Positions 15,142 through 25,191 of a stretch of 64,000 nt of DNA are shown one piece after another. A model generated the notes under the pieces. That model ran no database searches. It was not told the origin of the DNA and saw only the letters and a program-made list of their open reading frames with translations. The position numbers and the translations under genes were made by a program. Position 1 is the first letter of the stretch, and each line of letters opens with the position of its first letter. The stretch is taken from the NCBI RefSeq assembly GCF_900091555.1, contig NZ_FMCX01000006.1, positions 93,116 to 157,115 on the forward strand. Reading direction: 5' to 3'. Source of the stretch: Micromonospora mirobrigensis. GTDB taxonomy: Bacteria; Actinomycetota; Actinomycetes; Mycobacteriales; Micromonosporaceae.

Positions 15142-16332
15142 TCAGTAGGACTTCTCCTGGCCGAGGATGTGCTGGGCGACGAAGTTCAGGATCATCTCCC
15201 GGCTGACCGGGGCGATCCGGCCGGCCCGGACTGCGCCGAGCAGCGTCGCCACCCCGTACTCGGTGGTCATGCCGGCCCCGCCGAGCGCCTGCACGGCGGT
15301 GTCCACGGCGAGCGCGGCGGCCTCGCCGGAGGCGTACTTGGCCATGTTGCCGGCGACCCCGGCCTCCAGGTCGCGGCCGGCGTCGTAGAGGGCGGCCGCC
15401 TTCTGGATCATCAGGCGGGCGAGTTCCACCTGGACCGCCGCGTGCGCGAGCGGGTGCGCCACGCCCTGGTGGGAGCCGATCGAGCGGCCGCCCCAGACCT
15501 TGCGCGTCGCCGTGTACTCCGACGCCCGCTCGATGGCGTACCGGCCGGTGCCGGCGCCCATCGCGGCGACCGTGATCCGCTCCGGGTTGAGCCCGGCGAA
15601 CAGGGCCGGCAGGCCGGCGTCGAGCGACTCGCCGACCAGCGCGTCGGCGGGCAGCCGCACGTCGTCGAGGAAGAGCATGAACTGGTTCTCCGGGGAGAGG
15701 ATCTCCATGTCCAACCTGGACTTCTCCAGGCCGGGCGCGTCGGTGGGCACGATGAACAGCGCCGGCTTGAGCTTCTGCGGAGCCGCGTCCCCTGAGCCGG
15801 CACTGCCGTCTCCGACGGCCACGCGCGCGACCACCAGCACGTGCCCGGCCTCGTCCACCCCCGAGATGTAGACCTTGCGACCGGAGAGGAGCCAGTCGTC
15901 GCCGTCCCGGCGGGCCACCGTGCCGAGCCGGTGGAAGTTCGAGCCGGCCTCCGGTTCGGTGATCGCGAAGACGATCTTCTGGGAGCCGTCGGCGAGGCCG
16001 GGCAGGTGCCGCTTGCGCTGCTCCTCGGTGCCGTGCTTGTTGATCACCGTGGCGGCGATGGCGGGGGAGACCACCAGCAGCAGCAGCGGGCAGCCGGCGG
16101 CGGCCAGCTCCTCGCAGACGATTGCCAGCTCGGTGATGCCGCCGCCCCCGCCGCCGTACTCGGTGGGGATGTTGACCCCGAGGTAGCCGAGCCGGCCGGC
16201 CTCGTGCCACAGCTCGTCGGTGTGCCCGCCGGACTTCGCCTTCTGCACGAAGTAGGAGTGGCCGTACTTCCGGCCGAGCGCCCGGACCGCGTCGCGGAGC
16301 TGGTCCTGCTCACCGGTGAGGTCGAAGTTCAT
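15142..16332 (-). CDS. Acyl-CoA dehydrogenase (last gene of the acyl-CoA catabolic operon)
   Basis: 396-residue flavoprotein of the acyl-CoA dehydrogenase superfamily, which oxidises acyl-CoAs at C2-C3 with FAD. Recognisable parts are the N-terminal helical domain, the flavin/substrate strand VFAITEPEAGSNFH and ISGVDEAGHVLVV. The C-terminal helices carry TRKVWGGRSIGSHQGVAHPLA and QALGGAGMTTEYGVATLLGAVR. The C-terminal QALGGAG segment is the FAD-binding helix turn. The catalytic glutamate cannot be placed with certainty by eye. It overlaps the carboxylase alpha gene by ATGA and ends the unit that begins with TetR. The exact acyl-CoA is unknown; context suggests a branched or terpenoid acyl chain. 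Confidence 0.9.
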   Translation of the reverse strand: MNFDLTGEQDQLRDAVRALGRKYGHSYFVQKAKSGGHTDELWHEAGRLGYLGVNIPTEYGGGGGGITELAIVCEELAAAGCPLLLLVVSPAIAATVINKHGTEEQRKRHLPGLADGSQKIVFAITEPEAGSNFHRLGTVARRDGDDWLLSGRKVYISGVDEAGHVLVVARVAVGDGSAGSGDAAPQKLKPALFIVPTDAPGLEKSRLDMEILSPENQFMLFLDDVRLPADALVGESLDAGLPALFAGLNPERITVAAMGAGTGRYAIERASEYTATRKVWGGRSIGSHQGVAHPLAHAAVQVELARLMIQKAAALYDAGRDLEAGVAGNMAKYASGEAAALAVDTAVQALGGAGMTTEYGVATLLGAVRAGRIAPVSREMILNFVAQHILGQEKSY

Positions 16333-18398
16333 GACGATGCCTCCTCGAGGGGGTTGACCACGGCCAGCACGGCGCCCGTCTCGACCTGGCCGCCGGTTGG
16401 CACGGGCAGCTCGGCGACCACGCCGTCGGCCGGAGCTAGCACGGGGTGTTCGAGCTTCATCGCTTCCAGGGTCAGCAGCAGGTCACCGGCGGCGACCCGC
16501 TGGCCGACCTCGACGTGCACCCGGCTCACCGCGCCGGGCAGCGGCGCGAGCAGCGACCCGGCCGCCAGCTCCGCGGTGGGCAGCGGGAAGCGCGGCAGCT
16601 CGGTGAGGCTCACCGCCCCGTCCGGGCCGTCCACGAAGACCTCCGACCCCACCCGGTGTACGCGGAACGCCCGCCGCACCCCGTCGACGTCCAGCACCAC
16701 CCGGTCCGCGGCGGCCGACACCAGCTCCACCGCCGGCCCGGCGTCCCCGTCCTTCGGCGGCCCGGCGTCCCCGCCCGCCGCCGGATCACTGTTAAGAGGG
16801 GGCCCCTGCTCTACCGAATGCGTTAAGCGGGGGCCTTTCCTTTCCAGCGACCACTCGGCGAGCGCGCCGGCGCGGTCGAGCCGGTAGCGCACCTCGAGTT
16901 CGCCGCCGTCGGCTGCCGTGAAGCGGGTGACCTGCGGGAACGCCGGCACGTTGCGCCAGCCCGAGGGGAGGCCGGCGAGCACCCGAGCGGTCGACCGGCG
17001 GCCGGCCGCCGAGGCCAGCGCCGCCGCCAGCGCGACCTGGGGGAGCTGTTCGGCGGGCAGCAGCGGGGCGAAGACCGCCGGATGCCGATCCAGGAAGCCC
17101 GTGTCCACCTCCACCGCACCGAACTCCCGGCTGCGCAGCACCCGGACCAGCAGGTCCCGGTTGGTGGCCACGCCGTGCAGCTCGGCCCGGGCCAGCGCGC
17201 CGGCCAGCGCGCGGGCCGCCTCGGCCCGGGTGGGCGCCCAGGCGACCAGCTTCGCCAGCATCGAGTCGTAGTGCACGCTCACCGCCGAGCCGTCCACCAC
17301 GCCGGAGTCCAGCCGGAGCCCGCGCAGCGGGGCGAACCCGCCGGCCACCCCGGGGATCGCGAACCGGTGCAGGGTGCCGGTGGCCGGGCGAAAGCCCTGG
17401 GCCGGGTCCTCGGCGCAGAGGCGTACCTCGATGGCGTGCCCGTCGACCGGTGGGGTGGCCGCCAGCGGCAGCGGCTCGCCCTCGGCGACCAGCAGTTGCA
17501 GCCGGACCAGGTCCAGGCCGGTGACCGCCTCGGTGACCGGGTGCTCCACCTGGAGCCGGGTGTTCATCTCCAGGAAGAAGAACTCCCCGTCCGGGGCGAG
17601 CAGGAACTCGACAGTGCCGGCGCCCACGTACTCGACCGCCCGGCCGGCGGCCACCGCCGCGGCGTGCAGCCGCTCCCGCAGGCCCGGGTCGAGGACCGCC
17701 GGGGCCTCCTCGACGATCTTCTGGTGCCGGCGCTGGATCGAGCAGTCCCGCTCGCCGAGGGCCAGCACCGTGCCGTGGGTGTCGCCGAAGATCTGCACCT
17801 CGACGTGGCGTCCACGCTCGACGTAGCGCTCGATGAAGACCGTGCCGTCGCCGAACGCCGCAGCCGCCTCGCGGCGCGCGGAGGCCACCGCCTCGGCCAG
17901 CCCGGTGGCGTCCCGGACCACCCGCATGCCGCGGCCACCGCCCCCGGCCGACGCCTTCACCAGCACCGGGTAGCCGGTGACCTGGTCGGCGTCGGTCCAG
18001 GTCGGCAGCATCGGCACGCCCGCGTCGGCCAGCAGCGCCTTGGCCGCCATCTTGTCGCCCATCGCGGCGATCGCCTTCGCCGACGGGCCCACCCAGGTCA
18101 GCCCGGCGTCGGCCACCGCCGCCGCGAACTCGGCGTTCTCGGCGAGGAAGCCGTAGCCCGGGTGCACGGCGTCCGCGCCGGCCTTCCGGGCCGCGTCCAG
18201 GATCGCCTCGATCCGCAGGTACGTCTCGGCGGGCGTGTTCCCGGGCAGCCGGACCGCCCGGTCGGCGTCGGCGACGAAGGGCGCGTCGGCGTCCGCGTCG
18301 GAGTGCACGGCGACGGTCTGCACGCCGAGCGCCCGGCAGGTGGCGAGGACCCGGCGGGCGATCTCCCCCCGGTTGGCGACCAATAGTCTCGTGATCAC
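16329..18398 (-). CDS. Acyl-CoA carboxylase alpha subunit (biotin carboxylase plus biotin carrier)
   Basis: 689-residue alpha subunit of an acyl-CoA carboxylase of the MCC/PCC/GCC type. The biotin carboxylase domain (1 to about 450) has GYGFLAENAEFA, the ATP-grasp loop KASAGGGGRGMRVV, IQRRHQKIVEEAP and EMNTRLQVEHPVTE. A linking region with a disordered Asp/Gly/Pro stretch follows. The carrier domain ends the protein, with the biotinylated lysine in LEAMKLEHP (K648). The linker around residues 519-536 is encoded by a palindromic repeat read in frame (see 16791-16845). GTG 18398 is preceded by GAGAGGC. It acts with the beta subunit encoded just upstream. The true substrate (methylcrotonyl-, geranyl- or another enoyl-CoA) is not decided by sequence alone. 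Confidence 0.92.
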   Translation of the reverse strand: MITRLLVANRGEIARRVLATCRALGVQTVAVHSDADADAPFVADADRAVRLPGNTPAETYLRIEAILDAARKAGADAVHPGYGFLAENAEFAAAVADAGLTWVGPSAKAIAAMGDKMAAKALLADAGVPMLPTWTDADQVTGYPVLVKASAGGGGRGMRVVRDATGLAEAVASARREAAAAFGDGTVFIERYVERGRHVEVQIFGDTHGTVLALGERDCSIQRRHQKIVEEAPAVLDPGLRERLHAAAVAAGRAVEYVGAGTVEFLLAPDGEFFFLEMNTRLQVEHPVTEAVTGLDLVRLQLLVAEGEPLPLAATPPVDGHAIEVRLCAEDPAQGFRPATGTLHRFAIPGVAGGFAPLRGLRLDSGVVDGSAVSVHYDSMLAKLVAWAPTRAEAARALAGALARAELHGVATNRDLLVRVLRSREFGAVEVDTGFLDRHPAVFAPLLPAEQLPQVALAAALASAAGRRSTARVLAGLPSGWRNVPAFPQVTRFTAADGGELEVRYRLDRAGALAEWSLERKGPRLTHSVEQGPPLNSDPAAGGDAGPPKDGDAGPAVELVSAAADRVVLDVDGVRRAFRVHRVGSEVFVDGPDGAVSLTELPRFPLPTAELAAGSLLAPLPGAVSRVHVEVGQRVAAGDLLLTLEAMKLEHPVLAPADGVVAELPVPTGGQVETGAVLAVVNPLEEASS
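16791..16845 (-). repeat. CCCCC-(G/T)CTTAAC repeat inside the carboxylase alpha gene
   Basis: On the coding strand two near-identical blocks, GGCCCCCGCTTAAC and GGCCCCCTCTTAAC, lie in direct orientation about 30 bases apart. They are separated by GCATTCGGTAGAGCAGG and preceded by a GGAAAGGAAA stretch. The block is read without a stop and adds about 18 residues (GPRLTHSVEQGPPLNS core) to the linker between the carboxylase and carrier domains. The composition, with TTAA inside G/C tracts, differs sharply from the surrounding codons and resembles intergenic repeats I associate with Micromonospora. Confidence 0.6.
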
Positions 18399-18516
18399 TG
18401 AGCCTGCCTCTCGTTCGCGACTGCGGGACTCCGCTCCGCTGCGTTCCTCGCGCTCACATGCTGAGCTGGCCTTTCGTTCGCGACTGCGGGACTCCGCTCC
18501 GCTGCGTTCCTCGCGC

Positions 18517-18523
<7 letters not shown>
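18398..18523 (-). repeat. Two tandem 63-bp intercistronic units between carboxylase beta and alpha genes
   Basis: Positions 18398-18460 and 18461-18523 are two copies of a 63-bp unit with very few differences. On the coding strand each copy begins with (A)TGTGAGCGCGAGGAACGC and ends with GAACGA-(A/G)-AGGC..GCTCAG. The first copy contains the stop codon of the beta-subunit gene (TGA at 18519-18517). The second supplies the GAGAGGC ribosome-binding site for the alpha-subunit GTG. A related unit occurs at 53127-53258 in an unrelated operon. Confidence 0.8.
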
Positions 18524-20114
<1,591 letters not shown>

Positions 20115-20118
<4 letters not shown>

Positions 20119-21308
20119 AGGCCCATGCCCTTCGCGATGATCTCGTTCATGATCTCGGTCGTGCCGCCGCCGATCCCGAGGATCCGGGCGTCCCGGTAGT
20201 GCCGCTCCACCTCGGCGTCGCGCAGGTAGCCGAAGCCGCCGTGCAGTTGCAGGGCTGCGTCGACCACGAAGTCGCAGGCGGCCACCGCGACGTTCTTCGC
20301 CATCGCCACCTCGGTCACCACCGGCTCGCCCACGGCCACCCGTTCGGCCACGTCGTGCACGTACGCCCGGGCCGCCTCGGCGCGGGTGTGCATCTCGGCC
20401 AGCCGGTGCCGGATCAGCTGCCGGCTGGCCAGCGGCCGGCCGAACGTGGACCGGTCCCGGCACCAGCGGGTGGCCAGCTCCACGCAGCGCTGCGCGGTCG
20501 CGTACGCGCTCGTGGCCAGGGAGAGCCGCTCGGTGGCGAAGTGCTGCATGATCGCCAGGAAGCCGGTGCTCTCCGCGCCGATCCGGTTCGCCACCGGCAC
20601 CCGCACGTCGACGAAGGAGAGCTCGGCGGTGTCCGAGCAGTGCCAGCCGAGCTTCTCCAGCCGTCGGCCGACGGTGAAGCCGGGCGTACCCCTCTCGATC
20701 ACCAGCAGGGTCAGCTCCCCGCTGCCCGGGAAGTCGGTGCAGACCGCGGTGGTCACGAAGTCCGCCCGGATCCCGCTGGTGATGTACGTCTTCGACCCGT
20801 TCACCACGTAGTGGTCGCCGTCGCGGCGGGCGGTGGTCCGGATCGAGGCGACGTCGGAGCCGCCGCCCGGCTCGGTGATCGCCAGCGCGCCGATCATCGT
20901 GCCGGCGAGCGTCGGGCGGACGTACCGGTCGATCAGGTCCTGGTCGAGGGGTGGCCCGGCGCCGAGCCGGCCGCCCAGCGAGCCGCCGAGGCGGGTGCCG
21001 GCCGCCGCGACCATGTGCGGCAGCGCGATGCCGTGCGTGAAGAGCGCCGCCACCAGGCCGGACGAGCCACCCGAGCGGATGATCTCCTCGGTGACCACGA
21101 TCGAGTCGAGCAGGTCGCCGCCGCTGCCGCCCACCGACTCGGGGAAGCCGATGCCGAGCAGCCCGGTCTTCGCGGCGGTCTCGTGCAGCGACCGGGGCAC
21201 CTCGCCGGCCCGTTCCCAGTCGTCCAGGTGCGGCAGCACCTCCCGGGTCACGAACGCCCGGGTCAGCTCGCGCAGCTGCCGCCGCTCCGGGGTGTCCACG
21301 ATGCTCAC
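20115..21308 (-). CDS. Acyl-CoA dehydrogenase
   Basis: 397-residue acyl-CoA dehydrogenase, coupled at both ends by ATGA overlaps. Landmarks are ALAITEPGGGSDVASIRTTA (FAD and substrate strand), NGSKTYITSGIRADFVTTAV, KLGWHCSDTAELSFVDVRVP, MQHFATERLSLATSAY, and the C-terminal LQLHGGFGYLRDAEVERHYRDARILGIGGGTTEIMNEII. The final segment is the classical dehydrogenase signature. It shares the plan, not close identity, of the second dehydrogenase at the operon's end, suggesting two oxidation steps or two chain types. It probably feeds enoyl-CoA to the carboxylase encoded next. Confidence 0.92.
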
Positions 21309-22993
21309 CGTCCGCCCTCCCCGCCCGGCAGGTCGGCGGGCAGGTCGACCACGCGGGAGCGGAGCAGCTCGCCGAGCGCCTTGGCCTGCGGGTCGAACCG
21401 GGTGGAGGCGGCCACCCCCTGCCCGAGCAGCCCCCGGACGACGAAGTTGACCGCCCGCAGGTTCGGCAGCTCGTACCGCTCGACGCTCAGCGGCGCGGTC
21501 TCCGGCAGCAGCTCGGCGAGGCTTTCGACGGTGAGCCAGCCGCGCAGCCAGGCCCAGGTGTCGTCGGTGCGGGCCCAGACGCCGAGGTTGGCGTCGCCGC
21601 CCTTGTCCCCCGAACGCGCCCCGACCAGCTCACCCAACGCCCCCCGCCGGGTCGGACCCGGCGCCGGCCGGCCCGGCGGTTCCTGCGGGCCACGGGCCGC
21701 CGCCGACGAGGTCACCGGCGGCGCGGCGATCGTCACCCGCTCGCCCGAGGGGAGGACGGCCACGTGCTCGACCGCGTCCTGCGGGACGGTGTCGGCGGTG
21801 AAGACCCCGTACGGGGTGGCGTCGCCGGGCAGGGTGGTCAGCGTGCAGCCCGGGTAGGAGGCCAGGGCCAGCTCCACCGCGGCGGCCGAGAAGGCCCGCC
21901 CGGCCCGCGCCTTGTCACCGTCGCGCAGGTGTACGTGCAGCAGCGCGCTCGCCACCTCGGTGTCGGCCGCGTCGGCGTGGTCGGTCCGGGCCAGGGCGAA
22001 CTCCAGGCCGTCGGCGCCGACCGCCTCCTCGATCTGCCCCCGGACCAGGGCCGCCTTGGCGGGGATGTCCAGCCCGCACAGGACGAACGTCATCGAGTTG
22101 CGGAACCCGCCCAGGTTGTTCACGCCCACCTTGAGGGTGTCCGGCGGCGGGGTGCCGCGGACCCCGCCGACCCGCACCCGGTCCGGGCCGTCGGCGGCCA
22201 ACTCCACCGTGTCCAGTCGGGTCACCACGTCCGGGCCGAGGTAGTCGGGGCCACCCACCTCGTACAGCAGCTGGGCGGTGACCGTCTCCACGGTGACCGC
22301 GCCGCCGGTGCCGGGGTGCTTGGTGAGCACGCAGGAGCCGTCCGGGTGCAGCTCGGCGACGGGGAAGCCGGGACGGTGAGCGCCGTCCGGCAGCTCGGTG
22401 AAGAAGCTGAAGTTGCCGCCGGTGACCTGCGCCCCGCACTCGATCAGGTGCCCGGCGACGGTCGCCCCGGCCAGCGCGTCCAGGTCGTCGCGCCCCCAGC
22501 CGAACCGGGCGATCGCCGGCCCGACGGCCAGCGAGGCGTCGGTGACCCGGCCGGTGACCACGATGTCCGCCCCGGCGTCGAGGCAGGCCGCGATGCCGAA
22601 CGCGCCCAGGTAGGCGTTGGCGGTCAACGCGTCGGGACGCTGGAGGGCGTCGCCCTCGACGTACCCGATGCGGGTGCGAAGGCCGAGCCGGTCGGCGAGC
22701 GAGCCGATCGTGGCGGCCAACCCGGAGGGGTTCAGGCCGCCGGCGTTGGTCACGATCGTCACGCCCCGGTCCAACGCGGTGCCGAGGATGCCTTCGAGCT
22801 GGCGGAGGAAGGTCTTCGCGTAGCCCAGCGACGGGTCGCGCAGCCGGTCCCGGCCCAGGATCAGCATGGTCAGCTCGGCCAGGTAGTCCCCGGTGAGCAC
22901 GTCCAGCTCGCCACCGTCGAGCATCTCCCGCCAGGCGGCGGACCGGTCGCCGTAGAAGCCGGAGGCGTTGCCGACCCGCAGCACCCCGCTCAC
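21305..22993 (-). CDS. AtuA-like protein (DUF1446, acyclic terpene utilisation family)
   Basis: 562 residues from GTG 22993, which overlaps the previous stop by GTGA. The first 450 residues are a DUF1446 protein: VLRVGNASGFYGDR, LTGDYLAELTMLILGRDR, TIVTNAGGLNPSG, ADIVVTGRVTDASLAVGPA, LIECGAQVTGGNF and HPGTGGAVTVETV. After a proline-rich linker comes a small second domain (about 455-562) starting LGELVGARSGDKGGDANLGVWAR, as in AtuA/LiuE-type fusions. In Pseudomonas, AtuA lies with citronellol/geraniol genes, but its reaction is unknown to me. Here it accompanies dehydrogenase and carboxylase genes, supporting a role in branched or isoprenoid acyl-CoA breakdown. Confidence 0.88.
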   Translation of the reverse strand: MSGVLRVGNASGFYGDRSAAWREMLDGGELDVLTGDYLAELTMLILGRDRLRDPSLGYAKTFLRQLEGILGTALDRGVTIVTNAGGLNPSGLAATIGSLADRLGLRTRIGYVEGDALQRPDALTANAYLGAFGIAACLDAGADIVVTGRVTDASLAVGPAIARFGWGRDDLDALAGATVAGHLIECGAQVTGGNFSFFTELPDGAHRPGFPVAELHPDGSCVLTKHPGTGGAVTVETVTAQLLYEVGGPDYLGPDVVTRLDTVELAADGPDRVRVGGVRGTPPPDTLKVGVNNLGGFRNSMTFVLCGLDIPAKAALVRGQIEEAVGADGLEFALARTDHADAADTEVASALLHVHLRDGDKARAGRAFSAAAVELALASYPGCTLTTLPGDATPYGVFTADTVPQDAVEHVAVLPSGERVTIAAPPVTSSAAARGPQEPPGRPAPGPTRRGALGELVGARSGDKGGDANLGVWARTDDTWAWLRGWLTVESLAELLPETAPLSVERYELPNLRAVNFVVRGLLGQGVAASTRFDPQAKALGELLRSRVVDLPADLPGGEGGR

Positions 22994-23802
22994 CGGGTCG
23001 CCCCGGCGCGCTCGTTCACCGCGGTGGCCGCCCGCTTCGCGCCCGGCGGACCGGCGAACGCCTGCGCCACGTCCAGCCACTCGTCGGCCACCGGCCCGGT
23101 CGCCACCAGGGCCAGGTCGGCGCGGTGCCGGCGCTGGGTGACCAGCAGGCAGAAGTCCAGCGCCGGCCCGCTGACCCGGTCGGCGGCGTCCGCCGGGCCG
23201 AAGGCCCAGACCTCCCCGCCGGGGCCCGGCGCGGCCAGCTCGACCCGGACCGGCGCCGTCGGCACGTCCCGACCGTGGGCGGTGAAGCCGTGCCCGAGGG
23301 TACGAAACCCGAGGTGCGCGACGTGCCGCAGCCGGACGGTCGGGGTACGCGTCAGGCCGAGCGCCTCGGCGACGTCCTCGCCGTGCGCCCAGGTCTCCAT
23401 CAGTCGGGCGGTGGCCATCGAGGTGGGTGACATCCGGGTGCCGTACCAGGGCAGCTTCTCGCCGGGCGGCGCGGCGGCCAGGTCGGCGGCGAGGGTGGCC
23501 CGCCCGGTGCGCCAGCGCTCCAGCAGCTCGGCGGGCGGGGCGAGGAAGGACTCCGCGCCGTCGTCGACAAGCCGGGTCGGGTCGGGCGCCGAGGTGACCG
23601 AGGCGTAGAAGGCGTCGGCATCGGTGGCGGCGAGGTGCGCCACGTGGTCGGTCCAGGCCAGGTGGGCGATCTGGTGGGCGACCGTCCAGTTGGGAGCCGG
23701 AGTGGATCGGGCCCACCCTTGCGGAGGCAGCGGTGCGACGAGGGCGTCGAGCTGGTCGGACTCGGCGGCGAGGTCCGCGAGCAGGGCGGTCAGGTCGACC
23801 AT
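22990..23802 (-). CDS. TIGR03084/DinB-like maleylpyruvate isomerase-fold protein
   Basis: 270 residues beginning at ATG 23802, 31 bases after the TetR stop. The N-terminal helical bundle has NWTVAHQIAHLAWTDHVA and LMETWAHGEDVAEALG, which supply the three spaced histidines of the mycothiol-dependent maleylpyruvate isomerase/DinB metal site. The C-terminal part (about 190-265) is a separate small domain. The family is widespread in actinobacteria and often found in operons like this one. A mycothiol-dependent isomerase or transferase step is plausible, but no substrate can be named. Confidence 0.85.
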   Translation of the reverse strand: MVDLTALLADLAAESDQLDALVAPLPPQGWARSTPAPNWTVAHQIAHLAWTDHVAHLAATDADAFYASVTSAPDPTRLVDDGAESFLAPPAELLERWRTGRATLAADLAAAPPGEKLPWYGTRMSPTSMATARLMETWAHGEDVAEALGLTRTPTVRLRHVAHLGFRTLGHGFTAHGRDVPTAPVRVELAAPGPGGEVWAFGPADAADRVSGPALDFCLLVTQRRHRADLALVATGPVADEWLDVAQAFAGPPGAKRAATAVNERAGATR

Positions 23803-23833
23803 GGTGCCTCCGGGTGGTGGGCCGGTCAGGGGA

Positions 23834-24454
23834 TCAGTGCCGCTCGCCGTCGGGGGTGAGCAGGGTGACGAGCTGGCGTTTCCAGGTGCCGAGCAGGGCC
23901 GTGCGCCGGGCCGTGTCGTCGCTGAGCAGGTTGGCCACGCCGAGCCCGCGCAGCAGGTCCAGGGTGGCCTGCACGGCCTCCCGTACCCCCGGGCGGCGTT
24001 CGTCGACGCCGAGCAGCTCGACGGTGAGCCGGTGCATCTCCCGGCCGACCCGCGCCTCCAGGGGGACCAGCGCGTCGCGCAGCTCCGCGTCGGTGCGGGC
24101 CGCCACCCACAGCTCCAGCGCGGCGACGAAGAGCGGTCCGGTGAAGGCGGCGGCGAGCAGGTCGACCACCCGGTCGAGCCGGCGCGGACCGGCGGGCAGC
24201 GCGTCGGCCTCGGTGCGCAGCTCCACCGCCCGCCGCTCGGCCAGGTGGTCGACGGCGGCGGTGACCAGGGCGGCCTTGGTCGGGTAGTGGTGCAGCTGGG
24301 CGCCCCGGGACACCCCGGCCCGGGCGGCCACGACGGTGGTGGTGGTGCCGGACCAGCCGTGCTCGATCAGGCAGTCGACGGTCGCCTCCAGCAGCCGGGC
24401 CTGGGTGGCGCGGCTGCGCTGCTGTTGAGGGACGCGGGTCGATGCGGCGGGCAC
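23834..24454 (-). CDS. TetR-family transcriptional regulator of the acyl-CoA operon
   Basis: 206 residues from GTG 24454; a longer frame begins at TTG 24481. The N-terminal helix-turn-helix has TQARLLEATVDCLIEHGW, TTTTVVAARAGVSRGAQLHHYPTKAALV, the full TetR DNA-binding signature. The ligand domain is helical (about 75-200) and unassigned. It is the first gene of a same-strand series of seven with short gaps or overlaps, so it most likely represses its own operon and is released by an acyl-CoA or related intermediate. A second open frame over the same bases (23826-24473) is a shadow. Confidence 0.88.
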   Translation of the reverse strand: MPAASTRVPQQQRSRATQARLLEATVDCLIEHGWSGTTTTVVAARAGVSRGAQLHHYPTKAALVTAAVDHLAERRAVELRTEADALPAGPRRLDRVVDLLAAAFTGPLFVAALELWVAARTDAELRDALVPLEARVGREMHRLTVELLGVDERRPGVREAVQATLDLLRGLGVANLLSDDTARRTALLGTWKRQLVTLLTPDGERH

Positions 24455-24483
24455 GGGGACAGCGTGCCGCCACCGAAACAAAC

Positions 24484-24496
24484 AGTCAAGCCTGAC
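24484..24496 (-). promoter_or_regulatory. Candidate promoter/operator ahead of the TetR-led operon
   Basis: Thirty bases upstream of the TetR start the coding strand reads GTCAGGCTTGACTGTTTGTTT. TTGACT matches a -35 hexamer, and the flanking GTCA...TGAC makes a partial dyad at 24485-24496, where a TetR dimer could bind. No good -10 box is visible at the usual spacing, so the promoter call is weak. Confidence 0.35.
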
Positions 24497-24554
24497 TTTT
24501 TCCGGGTCGGCGGCGGCCGGCGGCGCTCCGCCCCCGCCGCGCGCCCGCGCCCTT

Positions 24555-24634
24555 CAAGATCCGCGCAACTTCGGCGGAGTTGTGGTCTCGGCCCTGCCCG
24601 AAGCAGCAATTTCGGAGAAGTTGTGCGGATCTTG
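24555..24634. repeat. 80-bp palindromic intergenic element with 18-bp inverted ends
   Basis: The arms CAAGATCCGCGCAACTTC (24555-24572) and GAAGTTGTGCGGATCTTG (24617-24634) are reverse complements with one mismatch. The interior carries GAAGCAGCAATTTCGGAGAAG, nearly the same as GGCAGCAACTTCCCCGAAG in the element at 44701-44756, so both belong to one family. It lies between the start of the TetR operon and the 3' end of the phosphoesterase remnant, where it could also act as a terminator for the latter. Confidence 0.7.
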
Positions 24635-24679
24635 TACTGGCGTCCGCGTCCGGCGCGGGGCGTGGGCGGCGCGTGGGGG

Positions 24680-25051
24680 TCAGCGGCCGTCGCGGGGGCC
24701 GAAGGCGGCCAGCGCGTCGAGGTCGCTGTGTCGGGAGCGGAGGTACTCGTCGGCCCAGGCGGCGGCCTCCGGGAAGCCCGACTCCGTGGCCACCCGGGCG
24801 CAGGCGGCGTCCACGTCGTACGCGGTCCGCCGCAGCTGCACGCCCGGCCCGAGCAGCGCCCACCACGCCCCGACCCCGCCGTACGGCATGCCGACGCTGC
24901 CCGGGTTCACCACCAGGCGGCGGTCGACGAGGCGGGCGTACGGCATGTGGGTGTGGCCGCAGACGACCGTGCCGACCTCGGGCGGGAGCCCGGCGAACAC
25001 TGCCGGCAGCGCGCCGTGGATGTCGGAGAGGACGGCTACCCGTTCGAACAT
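24680..25051 (-). pseudogene. Metallophosphoesterase with the central part of the domain missing
   Basis: A 123-residue open frame from ATG 25051. It starts like a YfcE/MPP-type phosphodiesterase (VAVLSDIHGALPAVFAGL, the first D-x-H metal motif) and ends like one (VVCGHTHMPYARLV, VVNPGSVGMPYGGVGAWWALL). Between them only about seven residues remain. Family members have roughly 100 more there, including the GD and GNHD/NH motifs that complete the two-metal site. The join is in frame. I infer an internal deletion that destroyed activity. A short variant with another role is possible but less likely. The palindromic element at 24555-24634 lies just downstream. Confidence 0.7.
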
Positions 25052-25139
25052 CGGCCCAGCCTGTGCGCCGACCGGCCGGTGGGTCCAGCGATTCTGCGCC
25101 GGGCAGACGAAGCGCCGCCCGGCGTGCCGGGAAACGGGA

Positions 25140-25172
25140 CCGGCCCGGACCGCGCGGGGCGGTCCGGGCCGG
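25140..25172 (-). terminator. Hairpin downstream of crp
   Basis: CCGGCCCGGACCG and CGGTCCGGGCCGG form a perfect 13-bp stem with a 7-base loop, starting 20 bases after the crp stop on the minus strand. There is no T-run, which is usual for actinobacterial terminators. Confidence 0.65.
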
Positions 25173-25191
25173 GGAGATCGTGGAGGAGCTG

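Noticed and set aside
23826..24473. Second 215-codon frame over the TetR gene
   Set aside because: Only the other frame has the TetR helix-turn-helix; this one is a shadow.
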